From Rhodobacteraceae bacterium UBA3087 (lineage in GTDB: Bacteria > Pseudomonadota > Alphaproteobacteria > Rhodobacterales > Rhodobacteraceae), in NCBI GenBank assembly GCA_002367285.1, contig DFBF01000063.1, positions 12,984-28,880 on the forward strand: 15,897 nucleotides of DNA, written 5' to 3'. The translations under genes and the position numbers were made by a program. Each line of letters begins with the position of its first letter. Position 1 is the stretch's first letter. Below are positions 1-6,605 of this stretch, piece by piece. The notes below the pieces were generated by a model. It had not been told where the DNA came from. It ran no database searches and saw only the letters and a list, made by a program, of their open reading frames with translations.

Positions 1-148
1 CTGACAGGATCGCTGACAATAGCAAAATCAGTGCCCCGCCAATGGCATAGGCCAAAAAACTCACGAGAAATCCGTATCCAAGGAAAGCGGCAAAAAGCGC
101 ACAGGCCAGCCCACCGAAAACACCGGTCAACAACACTACGATGTTCAT
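1..148 (-). CDS. Small membrane protein, 3' part outside the window
   Basis: The first 49 codons are visible, from ATG at 148 to the window edge. They encode an almost wholly hydrophobic sequence with two likely membrane segments separated by a short Gly/Tyr turn (about residues 3-22 and 26-48) and no charged residue at all. The reading frame upstream of this ATG meets a stop 24 bases before it, so the start lies here, although the Shine-Dalgarno is poor. The gene begins 59 bases after the ptsP stop on the same strand and could be read through from ptsP. I do not recognise the family. Short unannotated membrane proteins of this kind are common in Rhodobacterales, but that is only a general impression. 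Confidence 0.55.
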   Translation of the reverse strand, partial: MNIVVLLTGVFGGLACALFAAFLGYGFLVSFLAYAIGGALILLLSAILS

Positions 149-207
149 GACCAGAATATATAGTTCAGCGTGTGAGTTTCAGTATGTACAAAAGAAATCC
201 TTGGCGA

Positions 208-2454
208 TTACTTTCCTTTGCGGGTCATCCATTCCAGCACGGCGGGGCGTACCGATTGCGCGCCTGACAGGCGGGCCTCGTCGATAATACCTTTCAAGGC
301 CTCGATGTCGGTGCGTCGGATCAGATGCTTGACCGGGCCGACCGAGGCAGGGCGCATGGACAAATGACGCATGCCGAGCGCGGCGAAACAGGCGGCCTCG
401 ATCGGACGACCTGCGTCTTCGCCACAGAAAGACAGCGGCGTGCGCGCGGCATCACAGCGTGTAACGATTTCTTCGATCAGGTTCAGAAAGCTGACATTCA
501 GCGTGTCATAACGCCGCCGCACCCGTTCATTTTCGCGATCCGCCGCAAAAAAGAACTGTTTCAGGTCATTGCCGCCGATGGAAATAAAGTCAGCCATTTC
601 AAAGAATTGCTGTGGGGCAAACACCATAGATGGTGTTTCCAGCATGGCGCCTATTTCCACGTCTTCGGGCAGGATATGACCCAGGCTGCGTTCGCGCTCG
701 ATCTCGGACAGGGCCATTTCGCGCGCGTCGGTAAATTCCCTCAGCTGGGCGATGAACGGGAACATGATTGACAGTTTGCGCCCCGCCGCAGCCCGGATCA
801 GCGCCTGCAATTGCATGCGCATGACGCCGGGCTTGTCCAGGCCGACCCGGATTGCCCGCCAGCCCAGCGCAGGGTTGGGTTCGTCCAGCGGGTTCATATA
901 CGGCAACACCTTGTCCGACCCGATATCGAGCGTGCGAAACACCACGCGTTTGCCGTTCGCAGCGTCCAACACGCGCGAATAAAGCGCCGCCAGATCACCC
1001 CGTTTGGGCACGCGGCTGACGGTCAGAAACTGCAATTCCGTGCGAAACAGCCCGACACCTTCGGCACCGGACCCTTCCAGCGAAGGCAGATCGGCCATCA
1101 GGCCGGCGTTCATGTGCAGGTCGATCACCGTGCCACACAGGCCCATCGCGGGCTTGTCACGCAGGTCCACGTATTGCTCTTGTTGCGCCGCCTCCATCGC
1201 CATTTTGTCGCGAAATGCGCCGATGATCGTTTCTTCGGGGCGCAGGTGTACGACACCGTTTTCGCCATCGACAAGGATATGGTCGCCGTTCAGCGCCTCG
1301 GTCGTGACGCGGCCCGCGTGTACGATCAGCGGGATGGCAAGCGCGCGCGCAACGATTGCGGCGTGGCTGGCAACGCTGCCTTCCTCAAGCACGATGCCAC
1401 GCAGAGAACGGCCATATTCCAGCAGCTCGCCGGGGCCGATGTTGGTGGCGATCAGGATTGGGTTGGTGGGCATTTCCGCGCCGGTTTCCCCGCCTTGCCC
1501 GGTCAGAATGCGCAACAAGCGGTTGGACAGGTCGTCCAGGTCATGCAGCCGTTCACGCAGATAGGCATCGGGAACCTGTGACATGCGTGCGCGGGCCGAA
1601 GATTGTTCTTTCTCAACAGCGGCTTCGGCCGAGAGGCCGCGGGAAATGTCCTCCTCCATCCGGCGCATCCAGCCCTTGGAATTGGCGAACATGCGATAGG
1701 CCTCGAGCACCTGCATCTGGTCCTTGTCGGTGGACCGCGCGGTGGCCAGAAGTTCATCAACTGACACGCGCAGGGTTTCGACAGCGTCCTGCAAGCGAAG
1801 CAGTTCGGCATGGGGGTCGTCAGAGATCACATTGGTGACGACAACGCGGGGTTCGTGCAGCCAGACGTTGCCTTCGGCAGTGCCCTCTTGGCCGACACCA
1901 CCTTTGAAGGTGGCAGGGCGTTGGTGCAAGGCGGCCAGGGCCGCGCCCTCGCCGACAAAGGCACCCAGTTCGGTCATCTCGGCGATGACCATGGCGACGA
2001 CCTCCAGCCCGTACGCTTCGTCCGAGGAATAGTCGCGGGCATCTTTGGACTGGACCACCAGCACACCCAGATTTTCGCCCAGACGTTGGATTGGCACGCC
2101 CAGGAAAGAGGAATAAATCTCCTCGCCGGTTTCGGGCATATAACGGAAACCGCGTTCCGAGGGCGCGTCATGTGTGTTGATCGGCTTGCCGGTGCGCGCC
2201 ACGCGCCCCACCAGGCCTTCGCCAACACGCAGGCGGGTCTGGTGCACAGCGTCGGCATTCAGCCCTTCGGTCGCGCACAGCTCCAATGTGGTTTCATCGC
2301 GAAACAGGTAGATCGAACAGACCTCGGCCCCCAGGCTGTCGGCAATCAGCGTGGTGATCCGGTCCAATCGTTCCTGCCCGGCCGAGGCCGCTGCAAGAGT
2401 ATCGCGCAAACTGCCCAGCAGCTTGCGACTGTCGCTTTGTTGGCTGTCCGCCAT
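208..2454 (-). CDS. ptsP: Phosphoenolpyruvate-protein phosphotransferase PtsP (EI-Ntr), with GAF domain
   Basis: This is enzyme I of the nitrogen phosphotransferase system. It takes phosphate from PEP and passes it to NPr (PtsO) and then to EIIA-Ntr, a cytoplasmic regulatory relay. Numbering from the chosen start (748 aa), an N-terminal GAF domain covers about residues 20-165. The swivelling phosphohistidine domain has GSVASHAAIVAR with His364, and the C-terminal PEP-binding barrel shows FRTE (470-473), RTLDIGSDK, IGGNDLKQ (626-633) and the catalytic FCGED with Cys677. In other alphaproteobacteria the GAF domain senses glutamine, and the same is likely here. The frame opens at ATG 2475, but ATG 2454 is preferred. 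It has AGGG eight bases upstream, leaves a normal leader behind the promoter at 2491-2519, and gives the N-terminus MADSQQSDSRKLL expected of the family. In relatives the gene often lies directly after lysC; here a gene remnant lies between them. Confidence 0.95.
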   Translation of the reverse strand: MADSQQSDSRKLLGSLRDTLAAASAGQERLDRITTLIADSLGAEVCSIYLFRDETTLELCATEGLNADAVHQTRLRVGEGLVGRVARTGKPINTHDAPSERGFRYMPETGEEIYSSFLGVPIQRLGENLGVLVVQSKDARDYSSDEAYGLEVVAMVIAEMTELGAFVGEGAALAALHQRPATFKGGVGQEGTAEGNVWLHEPRVVVTNVISDDPHAELLRLQDAVETLRVSVDELLATARSTDKDQMQVLEAYRMFANSKGWMRRMEEDISRGLSAEAAVEKEQSSARARMSQVPDAYLRERLHDLDDLSNRLLRILTGQGGETGAEMPTNPILIATNIGPGELLEYGRSLRGIVLEEGSVASHAAIVARALAIPLIVHAGRVTTEALNGDHILVDGENGVVHLRPEETIIGAFRDKMAMEAAQQEQYVDLRDKPAMGLCGTVIDLHMNAGLMADLPSLEGSGAEGVGLFRTELQFLTVSRVPKRGDLAALYSRVLDAANGKRVVFRTLDIGSDKVLPYMNPLDEPNPALGWRAIRVGLDKPGVMRMQLQALIRAAAGRKLSIMFPFIAQLREFTDAREMALSEIERERSLGHILPEDVEIGAMLETPSMVFAPQQFFEMADFISIGGNDLKQFFFAADRENERVRRRYDTLNVSFLNLIEEIVTRCDAARTPLSFCGEDAGRPIEAACFAALGMRHLSMRPASVGPVKHLIRRTDIEALKGIIDEARLSGAQSVRPAVLEWMTRKGK

Positions 2455-2490
2455 CCCCAGAGCCCTGTTCGTCATTCTTGGTTAGGCCCT

Positions 2491-2519
2491 AGTGTAAGGC
2501 GTCGGGCCGCGAGTTCCAA
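2491..2519 (-). promoter_or_regulatory. Predicted sigma-70 promoter of ptsP
   Basis: On the minus strand, TTGGAA (2519-2514) is followed after 17 bases by TACACT (2496-2491). Both boxes are close to consensus with ideal spacing. Transcription would begin near 2484, leaving a leader of about 30 nt to ATG 2454 but only about 9 nt to ATG 2475. This is one reason for choosing the shorter PtsP. Confidence 0.6.
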
Positions 2520-2652
2520 TTCATTCCCGACCAATAGGCACATATTTTCATCCAGGGGGTGAAAAGCGGGGCGGGGTGCTCGCCTTTTGGGCGGGTGTTT
2601 GTGTCAAACAGGTCTTAAGACGGGTGTTATGAGGCCACAGTGATCTAAAAAA

Positions 2653-3015
2653 TCAGTCAGCGCCGCTCTGATCCTCTAGCTCACAGAAATACGGTGAGAG
2701 GGCTTCATCGTCGAAATAGTGAAGAACCCCGTATGACCCAGGTGCAACCTTTGCAACATGACCCAGGTGCAACCTTTGCAACGAATACAACCAGGTCCGT
2801 CACGTCACCCCACCGTCCGTCATTGTGATTAAAATTTCATTTATCAATAGGCTGTAGGATCTGTTTTGTTACATAATCTTGGTAAAAAGATTGAAATCAC
2901 ACAGCTGGTCGATTGCCTGTTCAAGGCTTGAAATTGCGATGGCGAGCTTGGCTTCGGATTCATTCTGCTCGTTGAACGCTTCTCGGAGTGTGAACCATCC
3001 GTGTATTTCCATCAT
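2653..3015 (-). pseudogene. Decayed Imm7-like immunity protein gene
   Basis: ATG 3015 opens a 48-codon frame beginning MMEIHGWFTLREAF, with GGA upstream as a weak ribosome site, that ends at TAA 2869-2871. Coding continues in other frames. NFNHNDGRWGDVTDLVVF (about 2836-2783) leads into VAKVAPGSYGVLHYFDDE and then ALSPYFCELEDQSGAD before TGA at 2653-2655. The switch within VAKVAPGS is caused by a 25-bp tandem duplication (2733-2782). Removing one copy joins this C-terminal half into one open frame of about 51 codons. HGW near the start, NH in the middle, APGSYGxL followed by DDE, and LSP...ED at the end match the Imm7 immunity family as I remember it. About 20-25 residues usual between DDE and LSP seem missing. 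Lesions seen are one stop, one frameshift between 2869 and 2839, the duplication, and a probable deletion. No partner toxin is visible. The family call is from memory; the split reading frame is seen directly. Confidence 0.7.
2733..2782. repeat. Perfect 25-bp tandem duplication, two copies
   Basis: Copies lie at 2733-2757 and 2758-2782. Each begins ATGACCCAGG and ends TTTGCAAC, and the two are identical over all 25 bases. The copies lie within the VAKVAPGS segment of the decayed immunity gene. Because 25 is not a multiple of three, the extra copy breaks its frame. Only two units are present, with no spacer. Confidence 0.95.
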
Positions 3016-3140
3016 GGTAGCGTCCAGTTCGAAGACTGACTTCCTGATCCTTCAGTTGCGAGATCTTAGAGCGGCAGCTCAAATTCAGGAAGGCTTGCTT
3101 CGACCGCGCACGGATAGGCGATCTTTTGAAAGGCCCGTCA

Positions 3141-3175
3141 AAGAAAAAGCCGACACGATTTTACGTGCCGGCTTT
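3141..3175 (-). terminator. Rho-independent terminator of lysC
   Basis: On the minus strand a 12-bp stem (3175-3164 with 3157-3146), AAAGCCGGCACG pairing with CGTGTCGGCTTT around a six-base loop, is followed by TTTCTTT. The one non-Watson-Crick pair is G-U in minus-strand RNA but would be A-C in plus-strand RNA, so the terminator serves lysC. It starts about 25 bases after the lysC stop. Confidence 0.88.
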
Positions 3176-3199
3176 GTATTCCATCCGTTCAGGCGTGGC

Positions 3200-4438
3200 T
3201 CAGCCCGCCTTTTCCAGCTCGAACGCGTCATGCAGCGCTTGCACGGCCAGCTCCATGTATTTGCGGTCGATCAGGACCGAGATCTTGATCTCGGACGTCG
3301 TGATAACCTTGATGTTCACGCCTTCGCGCGACAGCACGTCGAACATTTTGGCGGCGATGCCGGTGTGGCTGCGCATGCCGATGCCGACGACCGAAACCTT
3401 GGCGACGTCAATATCGGCGACCAGATCGTGAAAGTTGATCTCGCCTGCGTCCTTGGCGTCCTGCATGGCCTTTTCGGCGCGCGCCACCTGGTTGGTGGGG
3501 CAAGAAAAGGTCATGTCGGTGCGACCTTCTTCCGAGATGTTCTGAACGATCATGTCGACATTCACGCCCGCCTCGGCCAGCGGGGTGAAGATCGCGCTGG
3601 CGATGCCGGGGCGGTCGGCCACCGAAATCAGCGTCATTTTGGCCTCATCCCGTTGATAGGCGACGCCCGAGACAACATTCTTTTCCACGATATCCTCCTC
3701 GTCACAGACAAGCGTGCCTGCATTGGGGTCATATTCTTCAAAGCTGCTGAGAACGCGCAGCTTTACCTTGTAACGCATGGCCAGTTCGACAGACCGCGTT
3801 TGCAGCACTTTGGCGCCAAGCGACGCCAGTTCCAGCATCTCTTCGAACGCGATGCGGTCCAGTTTGCGGGCCTTGTCGGTCAGGCGCGGGTCGGTGGTGT
3901 AAACCCCGTCCACATCCGTATAGATGTCACAGCGTTCCGCGCCAAAGGCGGCGGCAAAGGCCACGGCGGTGGTGTCGCTGCCACCCCGGCCCAGCGTGGT
4001 AATGCGCCCGTCCGGGCTGACACCCTGGAAACCGGCGACCACGGCCACTTTCATACCTTCGGCGAACTTCGCTTTGATGTTTTCGGGCGGGATGTCTTCG
4101 ATCCGGGCCGCTGAATGGACCGAGGTGGTCTGAACCGGCACTTGCCAGCCCTGCCAGCTGCGGGCGGGAACGTCCATCTCCTGCAAGCGCAGGGACATGA
4201 GGCCAGCGGTGATCTGTTCGCCTGAACTGACCACGGCGTCATATTCGCGCGCGTCATACATGTGCGAGGTCTCTTCGACCCAGCCCACCAGTTCATTGGT
4301 CTTGCCTGACATGGCCGAGACAATGACGATCACGTCATAGCCATTGGCCACCTCGCGCGCGATGCGTTTAGAGGCCCGGGCGATCCGGTCCAGCGTGGCA
4401 ACGGAGGTGCCGCCGAATTTCATCACGAGAATAGGCAT
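3200..4438 (-). CDS. lysC: Aspartate kinase (aspartokinase)
   Basis: It phosphorylates L-aspartate with ATP to 4-aspartyl phosphate, the first step toward lysine, threonine, methionine and diaminopimelate, in the cytoplasm. The 412-aa protein has the usual length for the alphaproteobacterial alpha/beta-type enzyme. The kinase domain starts with MKFGGTS (residues 6-12) and contains SSGEQ and GRGGSDTTAVAFA, followed by DIYTDVDGVYTTDPR. Two ACT domains follow from about residue 265 (ISVADRPGIASAIF and VSVVGIGMRSHTGIAAKMF) and normally bind lysine and/or threonine for feedback inhibition. The start has a good ribosome site, AAGGGAG, upstream. Enzymes of this type usually carry an internal start for the beta subunit; I did not assign one. 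Transcription probably begins between the two hairpin elements at 4468-4576 and ends at the terminator at 3141-3175. Confidence 0.96.
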   Translation of the reverse strand: MPILVMKFGGTSVATLDRIARASKRIAREVANGYDVIVIVSAMSGKTNELVGWVEETSHMYDAREYDAVVSSGEQITAGLMSLRLQEMDVPARSWQGWQVPVQTTSVHSAARIEDIPPENIKAKFAEGMKVAVVAGFQGVSPDGRITTLGRGGSDTTAVAFAAAFGAERCDIYTDVDGVYTTDPRLTDKARKLDRIAFEEMLELASLGAKVLQTRSVELAMRYKVKLRVLSSFEEYDPNAGTLVCDEEDIVEKNVVSGVAYQRDEAKMTLISVADRPGIASAIFTPLAEAGVNVDMIVQNISEEGRTDMTFSCPTNQVARAEKAMQDAKDAGEINFHDLVADIDVAKVSVVGIGMRSHTGIAAKMFDVLSREGVNIKVITTSEIKISVLIDRKYMELAVQALHDAFELEKAG

Positions 4439-4467
4439 TTTGCCTGCTCCCTTTCGTCAATCTTAAA

Positions 4468-4509
4468 GCGTTTCGAAATAACTTGAGAAGCAAGTTGGGT
4501 TCGAAACGC
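4468..4509. repeat. Nested-hairpin element A in the lysC leader
   Basis: GCGTTTCGA (4468-4476) pairs exactly with TCGAAACGC (4501-4509), and inside it AACTTG (4480-4485) pairs with CAAGTT (4491-4496). The result is a two-tier stem-loop. It ends 29 bases before the lysC start codon. If the proposed promoter is right, it forms the very 5' end of the lysC mRNA. The outer arms are the same sequence as those of element B, so the two look like copies of one dispersed palindromic repeat. Confidence 0.8.
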
Positions 4510-4517
4510 CCACAACA

Positions 4518-4545
4518 TTAATAGGGTCCAAGCGCTTCGACCCAA
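4518..4545 (-). promoter_or_regulatory. Possible lysC promoter between the hairpin elements
   Basis: On the minus strand TTGGGT (4545-4540) is separated by 16 bases from TATTAA (4523-4518). This predicts transcription from about 4511, just before hairpin element A. The boxes are only moderately close to consensus, and the -35 box overlaps element B, so this is tentative. Confidence 0.35.
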
Positions 4546-4576
4546 ACCTGTGAGACAGGTTTTTCTCGAAACGCTT
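4530..4576. repeat. Nested-hairpin element B upstream of lysC
   Basis: AAGCGCTTCGA (4530-4540) pairs with TCGAAACGCTT (4566-4576) with one mismatch. Inside, AAACCTGT (4544-4551) pairs exactly with ACAGGTTT (4555-4562) around a GAG loop. It has the same two-tier plan and the same outer arms as element A, 20 bases away. On the plus strand the inner stem is followed by a short T run, but no plus-strand gene ends here, so a terminator role is not supported. Confidence 0.8.
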
Positions 4577-4753
4577 TTAGGTCCGCGCTGTCTTACGCAG
4601 GGTGGGGGGAAAGGGCAAGGGTGTATGACCTGGGCTGATCTGCGGGTTGGCTTCGGGGATGACCTGTGGCCGCCCCCGCCACAGCCCACCCCATGCCGAC
4701 CGCGCGATAGGGGCCGGCCGCGTGACCTCCCACCCCGCTGCGCCGGGGCCGGG
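4577..4753. other. Intergenic stretch between the SDR gene and lysC
   Basis: Together with the hairpin region this gap exceeds 300 bases. I find no supportable gene. It contains a perfect 7-bp GC-rich inverted repeat, CTGTGGC (4664-4670) and GCCACAG (4678-4684), about 70 bases after the SDR stop. It has no T tract, so it is at best a weak terminator for the upstream minus-strand genes. The rest is G/C-rich without clear signals. Confidence 0.4.
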
Positions 4754-5410
4754 TCAGTAGGGGGGGGTATTGCCGTCCCAGGTTTCAAAACAGCCTGTGT
4801 TGGCCATCGACAGGGCGTCGAACCGGGCCATCAATCCGTCGCGGGCCTGATCCACTTCAATGTCACCACCTGCGCCGCCCATGTCGGTGCGCACCCAACC
4901 CGGGTGATAGATGCCGACCGCAATGCCTTCGGCCTCTAGGTCCTTGGACAGGTTGCGCCCCAGGTTCAGCACCGCCGCCTTTGAGGCGCGATAGATATAG
5001 CTGCCGCCGGGCGCGTGTTGATGGCTGGCCATTTGCGATGATATGATCGCGATCTTGGCGTTCTCAGCGGTGCGCAGGTTCGGCAGAAGGCTTTGAATTG
5101 TCAGGAAAACGCCGGTGACGTTGGTGGCAAACGCATCGGCCCACATTTGGGCTGGATATCCATCCTCCAGCGCGTTGCCCTTGTCGGGATAGACACCTGC
5201 GTTACAGACCAGAAGGTCCAGCGGTTGGCCCCCCAGACGCCCGGCCAGCGCAGCTTGGCTGGTGGGGTCGCTGACCTCCAGCTGTTCCCACAAGCCCTCG
5301 TCAGGGGCTGCCCCGCGGGTGGTGCCGATCACCGCGTCACCCCGGCTGCGATAGCCATCGAACATGGCCCGGCCAATGCCGCGATTTGCGCCTGTGATGA
5401 GAATGGTCAT
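4754..5410 (-). CDS. Short-chain dehydrogenase/reductase (SDR family)
   Basis: This 218-aa classical SDR is an NAD(P)-dependent oxidoreductase with a single Rossmann fold. The cofactor motif TGANRGIG is at residues 6-13, NAG at 70-72, the catalytic serine around 124-125 (IISSQM) and YRASK at 140-144, so the active site looks intact. The substrate cannot be read from the sequence. Short SDRs of this C-factor-like type act on varied carbonyl compounds. The C-terminus DGNTPPY resembles the DGxxIPW ending common in the group, which suggests that the frame is right through the run of eight G bases at 4760-4767. It lies 59 bases after the DUF1178 gene on the same strand and is probably the last gene of that transcript. 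Confidence 0.85.
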   Translation of the reverse strand: MTILITGANRGIGRAMFDGYRSRGDAVIGTTRGAAPDEGLWEQLEVSDPTSQAALAGRLGGQPLDLLVCNAGVYPDKGNALEDGYPAQMWADAFATNVTGVFLTIQSLLPNLRTAENAKIAIISSQMASHQHAPGGSYIYRASKAAVLNLGRNLSKDLEAEGIAVGIYHPGWVRTDMGGAGGDIEVDQARDGLMARFDALSMANTGCFETWDGNTPPY

Positions 5411-5469
5411 GTGTCTCTCCGATCTGGTCTGGCCTTACAAAAGGTCCGGTGCAGTCTGGGCCCAAGGGG

Positions 5470-5925
5470 TCAATTGATTTTCCGGGTGGGCGTGAAGGGC
5501 AGGGGCAGAACCGGCACGCCGTCTTCGATCAGTTTCCTGGCCTCATCCGGCTTGGCCTCGCCATAAATTGCCCGTTCTGGCGTGTCGCCATCATGCATGG
5601 CGCGCGCTTCGGTGGCGAAACTGCTGCCAACATATTCGCTTTCGGCTTCGACCTTGGCCTTCATCTGCGCAATCGTGCGCTCAGCGTCGGTTTGCGGCTC
5701 GGCCAGCGGGGCAGGAGTGGGCGTGGGGGCAGGGTCCGCAGGCACAACTGCGGCCGAGCGGGCCGGGCGCACCTTGGGCGCCATCAGCGTTTTGTCGACT
5801 GTCACCGAGCCGCAGATCGGGCACGCCACATGGCCCGCCGCCAGCAGCCCGTCAAACGCGCGCGCGTTCTGGAACCAGCTTTCAAAGCTGTGCCCCTGGT
5901 CACATTTTAACGCATATCGGATCAT
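5470..5925 (-). CDS. DUF1178 family protein
   Basis: The 151-aa protein has no known biochemical function. It begins MIRYALKCDQGHSFESWFQN and has a second cysteine pair in CPICGS (about residues 35-40). Cys8-x2-His11 together with the CPIC pair suggests a small metal-binding, rubredoxin- or zinc-ribbon-like N-terminal module. The middle (about residues 60-80) is Pro/Ala-rich and probably flexible. The rest includes a charged segment beginning EPQTDAERTIAQMKAKVEAE, likely helical, and a conserved-looking EARKLIEDGVPVLPLP near the end. Start, length and composition fit the DUF1178 family, which is widespread in alpha- and betaproteobacteria. It lies between the Nudix and SDR genes with spacers of about 60 bases, suggesting one transcript. 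Confidence 0.88.
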   Translation of the reverse strand: MIRYALKCDQGHSFESWFQNARAFDGLLAAGHVACPICGSVTVDKTLMAPKVRPARSAAVVPADPAPTPTPAPLAEPQTDAERTIAQMKAKVEAESEYVGSSFATEARAMHDGDTPERAIYGEAKPDEARKLIEDGVPVLPLPFTPTRKIN

Positions 5926-5986
5926 GTCGGCCCCATCGTCAAAGCCCGGGCAGTATGGGCGAAATCGCCAGAATGATGCAAGCCAT

Positions 5987-6481
5987 TCAGCGCAGAGTAC
6001 GCGGATCGAACGCTTTGATCATGGCGCGCAGCTCGGGCTCGGTCACCATGCCCGCCGCTTTTTTCAAGCTGACCCATTTCCGCCGCCTTTGGCTGCGTTC
6101 GGGAAACTGTTTCGCCACCTTTTTGACCTTCAGCGGGAAGACCGCGACCACACAGGGCATCCGGTCGCCCGCATATCCCTTGTCATAGGCGTAGAACCCT
6201 AACACGTGGTGGGACAGCTTGCCGGTGACGCCGGCCTCTTCCCAGGCCTCGGTGGCCGCGGCCCCTGCGGGGGTTTCGCCATCCATCGGCCAGCCCTTGG
6301 GGATGATCCAGCGCCCACTGCGGCGTGTCGTGACCAACAGGATTTCGACCTTGCCGTCATGGATGCGATAACACAGCGCCCCAAACTGGGTGCGCACGGC
6401 CCGTTTGTCGTTGACCGCCAGCCGGATCGGCCGTTGTTTGCTGTTTGCGACAGTCACGTGTCTTGTGCCCTTGGTGTCCAT
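5987..6481 (-). CDS. Nudix hydrolase
   Basis: The 164-aa protein hydrolyses a nucleoside diphosphate linked to another group. The context does not fix the substrate. It resembles the small alphaproteobacterial group related to diphosphoinositol/diadenosine polyphosphate hydrolases (RSGRWIIPKGWP just before the box). The Nudix box spans residues 63-85, with Gly63, Glu69, Glu78, Glu81, Glu82 and Gly84. The arginine of the classical REUxEE motif is Thr77 here; the metal-binding glutamates remain. A longer frame open to 6667 would overlap the dehydratase gene and encode unlikely sequence. ATG 6481 lies about 34 bases after the predicted transcription start. A GTG at 6457, with AAGGG upstream, is an alternative start. 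Confidence 0.88.
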   Translation of the reverse strand: MDTKGTRHVTVANSKQRPIRLAVNDKRAVRTQFGALCYRIHDGKVEILLVTTRRSGRWIIPKGWPMDGETPAGAAATEAWEEAGVTGKLSHHVLGFYAYDKGYAGDRMPCVVAVFPLKVKKVAKQFPERSQRRRKWVSLKKAAGMVTEPELRAMIKAFDPRTLR

Positions 6482-6521
6482 GTGGCCCCGAAGTCTAGCG
6501 GGATTTTGTTTCAGTGTTTTG

Positions 6522-6549
6522 AAGATAGGCCCATTGCGCGCGGTTGCAA
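6522..6549 (-). promoter_or_regulatory. Predicted promoter of the Nudix-DUF1178-SDR cluster
   Basis: On the minus strand TTGCAA (6549-6544) is followed after 16 bases by TATCTT (6527-6522). It lies in the short gap between the dehydratase stop and the Nudix start and predicts a leader of about 34 nt. The boxes are fair but not perfect. Confidence 0.45.
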
Positions 6550-6605
6550 AGGAAAATGCCATATCTAGTGGCGGGAGCTTGTCGTTCTGGCAGGTCTGGT
6601 GCCGC

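Larger units (their letters stand above)
2520..3199. other. Gap between lysC and ptsP: AT-richer insert
   Basis: This 680-base stretch separates two genes that are normally close neighbours. It holds the immunity-gene remnant (2653-3015) and the lysC terminator (3141-3175). The parts at 2520-2652 and 3016-3140 show no frame I can support on either strand. Base composition from about 2820 to 3060 is clearly richer in A+T than the flanking genes, as expected of acquired DNA. I see no complete insertion sequence, integrase gene or tRNA, and no clear terminal inverted repeats. Confidence 0.6.

Noticed and set aside
2733..2782. Short direct repeat as a CRISPR fragment
   Set aside because: The two units abut with no spacer and lie inside a decayed coding sequence, so they are a tandem duplication.
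2640..3140. Insertion sequence in the lysC-ptsP gap
   Set aside because: No transposase fragment, terminal inverted repeats or target duplication could be recognised. The only coding signal is the immunity-like remnant.
2879..4114. Long plus-strand open frame (411 codons) opposite lysC
   Set aside because: It is antisense to a clearly conserved aspartokinase. Its His/Arg/Gly-rich sequence is typical of reverse-frame shadows in GC-rich DNA, and it runs through the lysC terminator.
4664..4684. GC-rich inverted repeat as the terminator of the SDR cluster
   Set aside because: The stem is only 7 bp and no T tract follows on the minus strand, so I mention it only as part of the intergenic description.
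4760..4767. Run of eight G bases near the end of the SDR gene as a phase-variation switch
   Set aside because: It is only a few codons before the stop, and the present frame ends in a family-like DGNTPPY, so length changes would alter little. A sequencing error is not needed to explain it.
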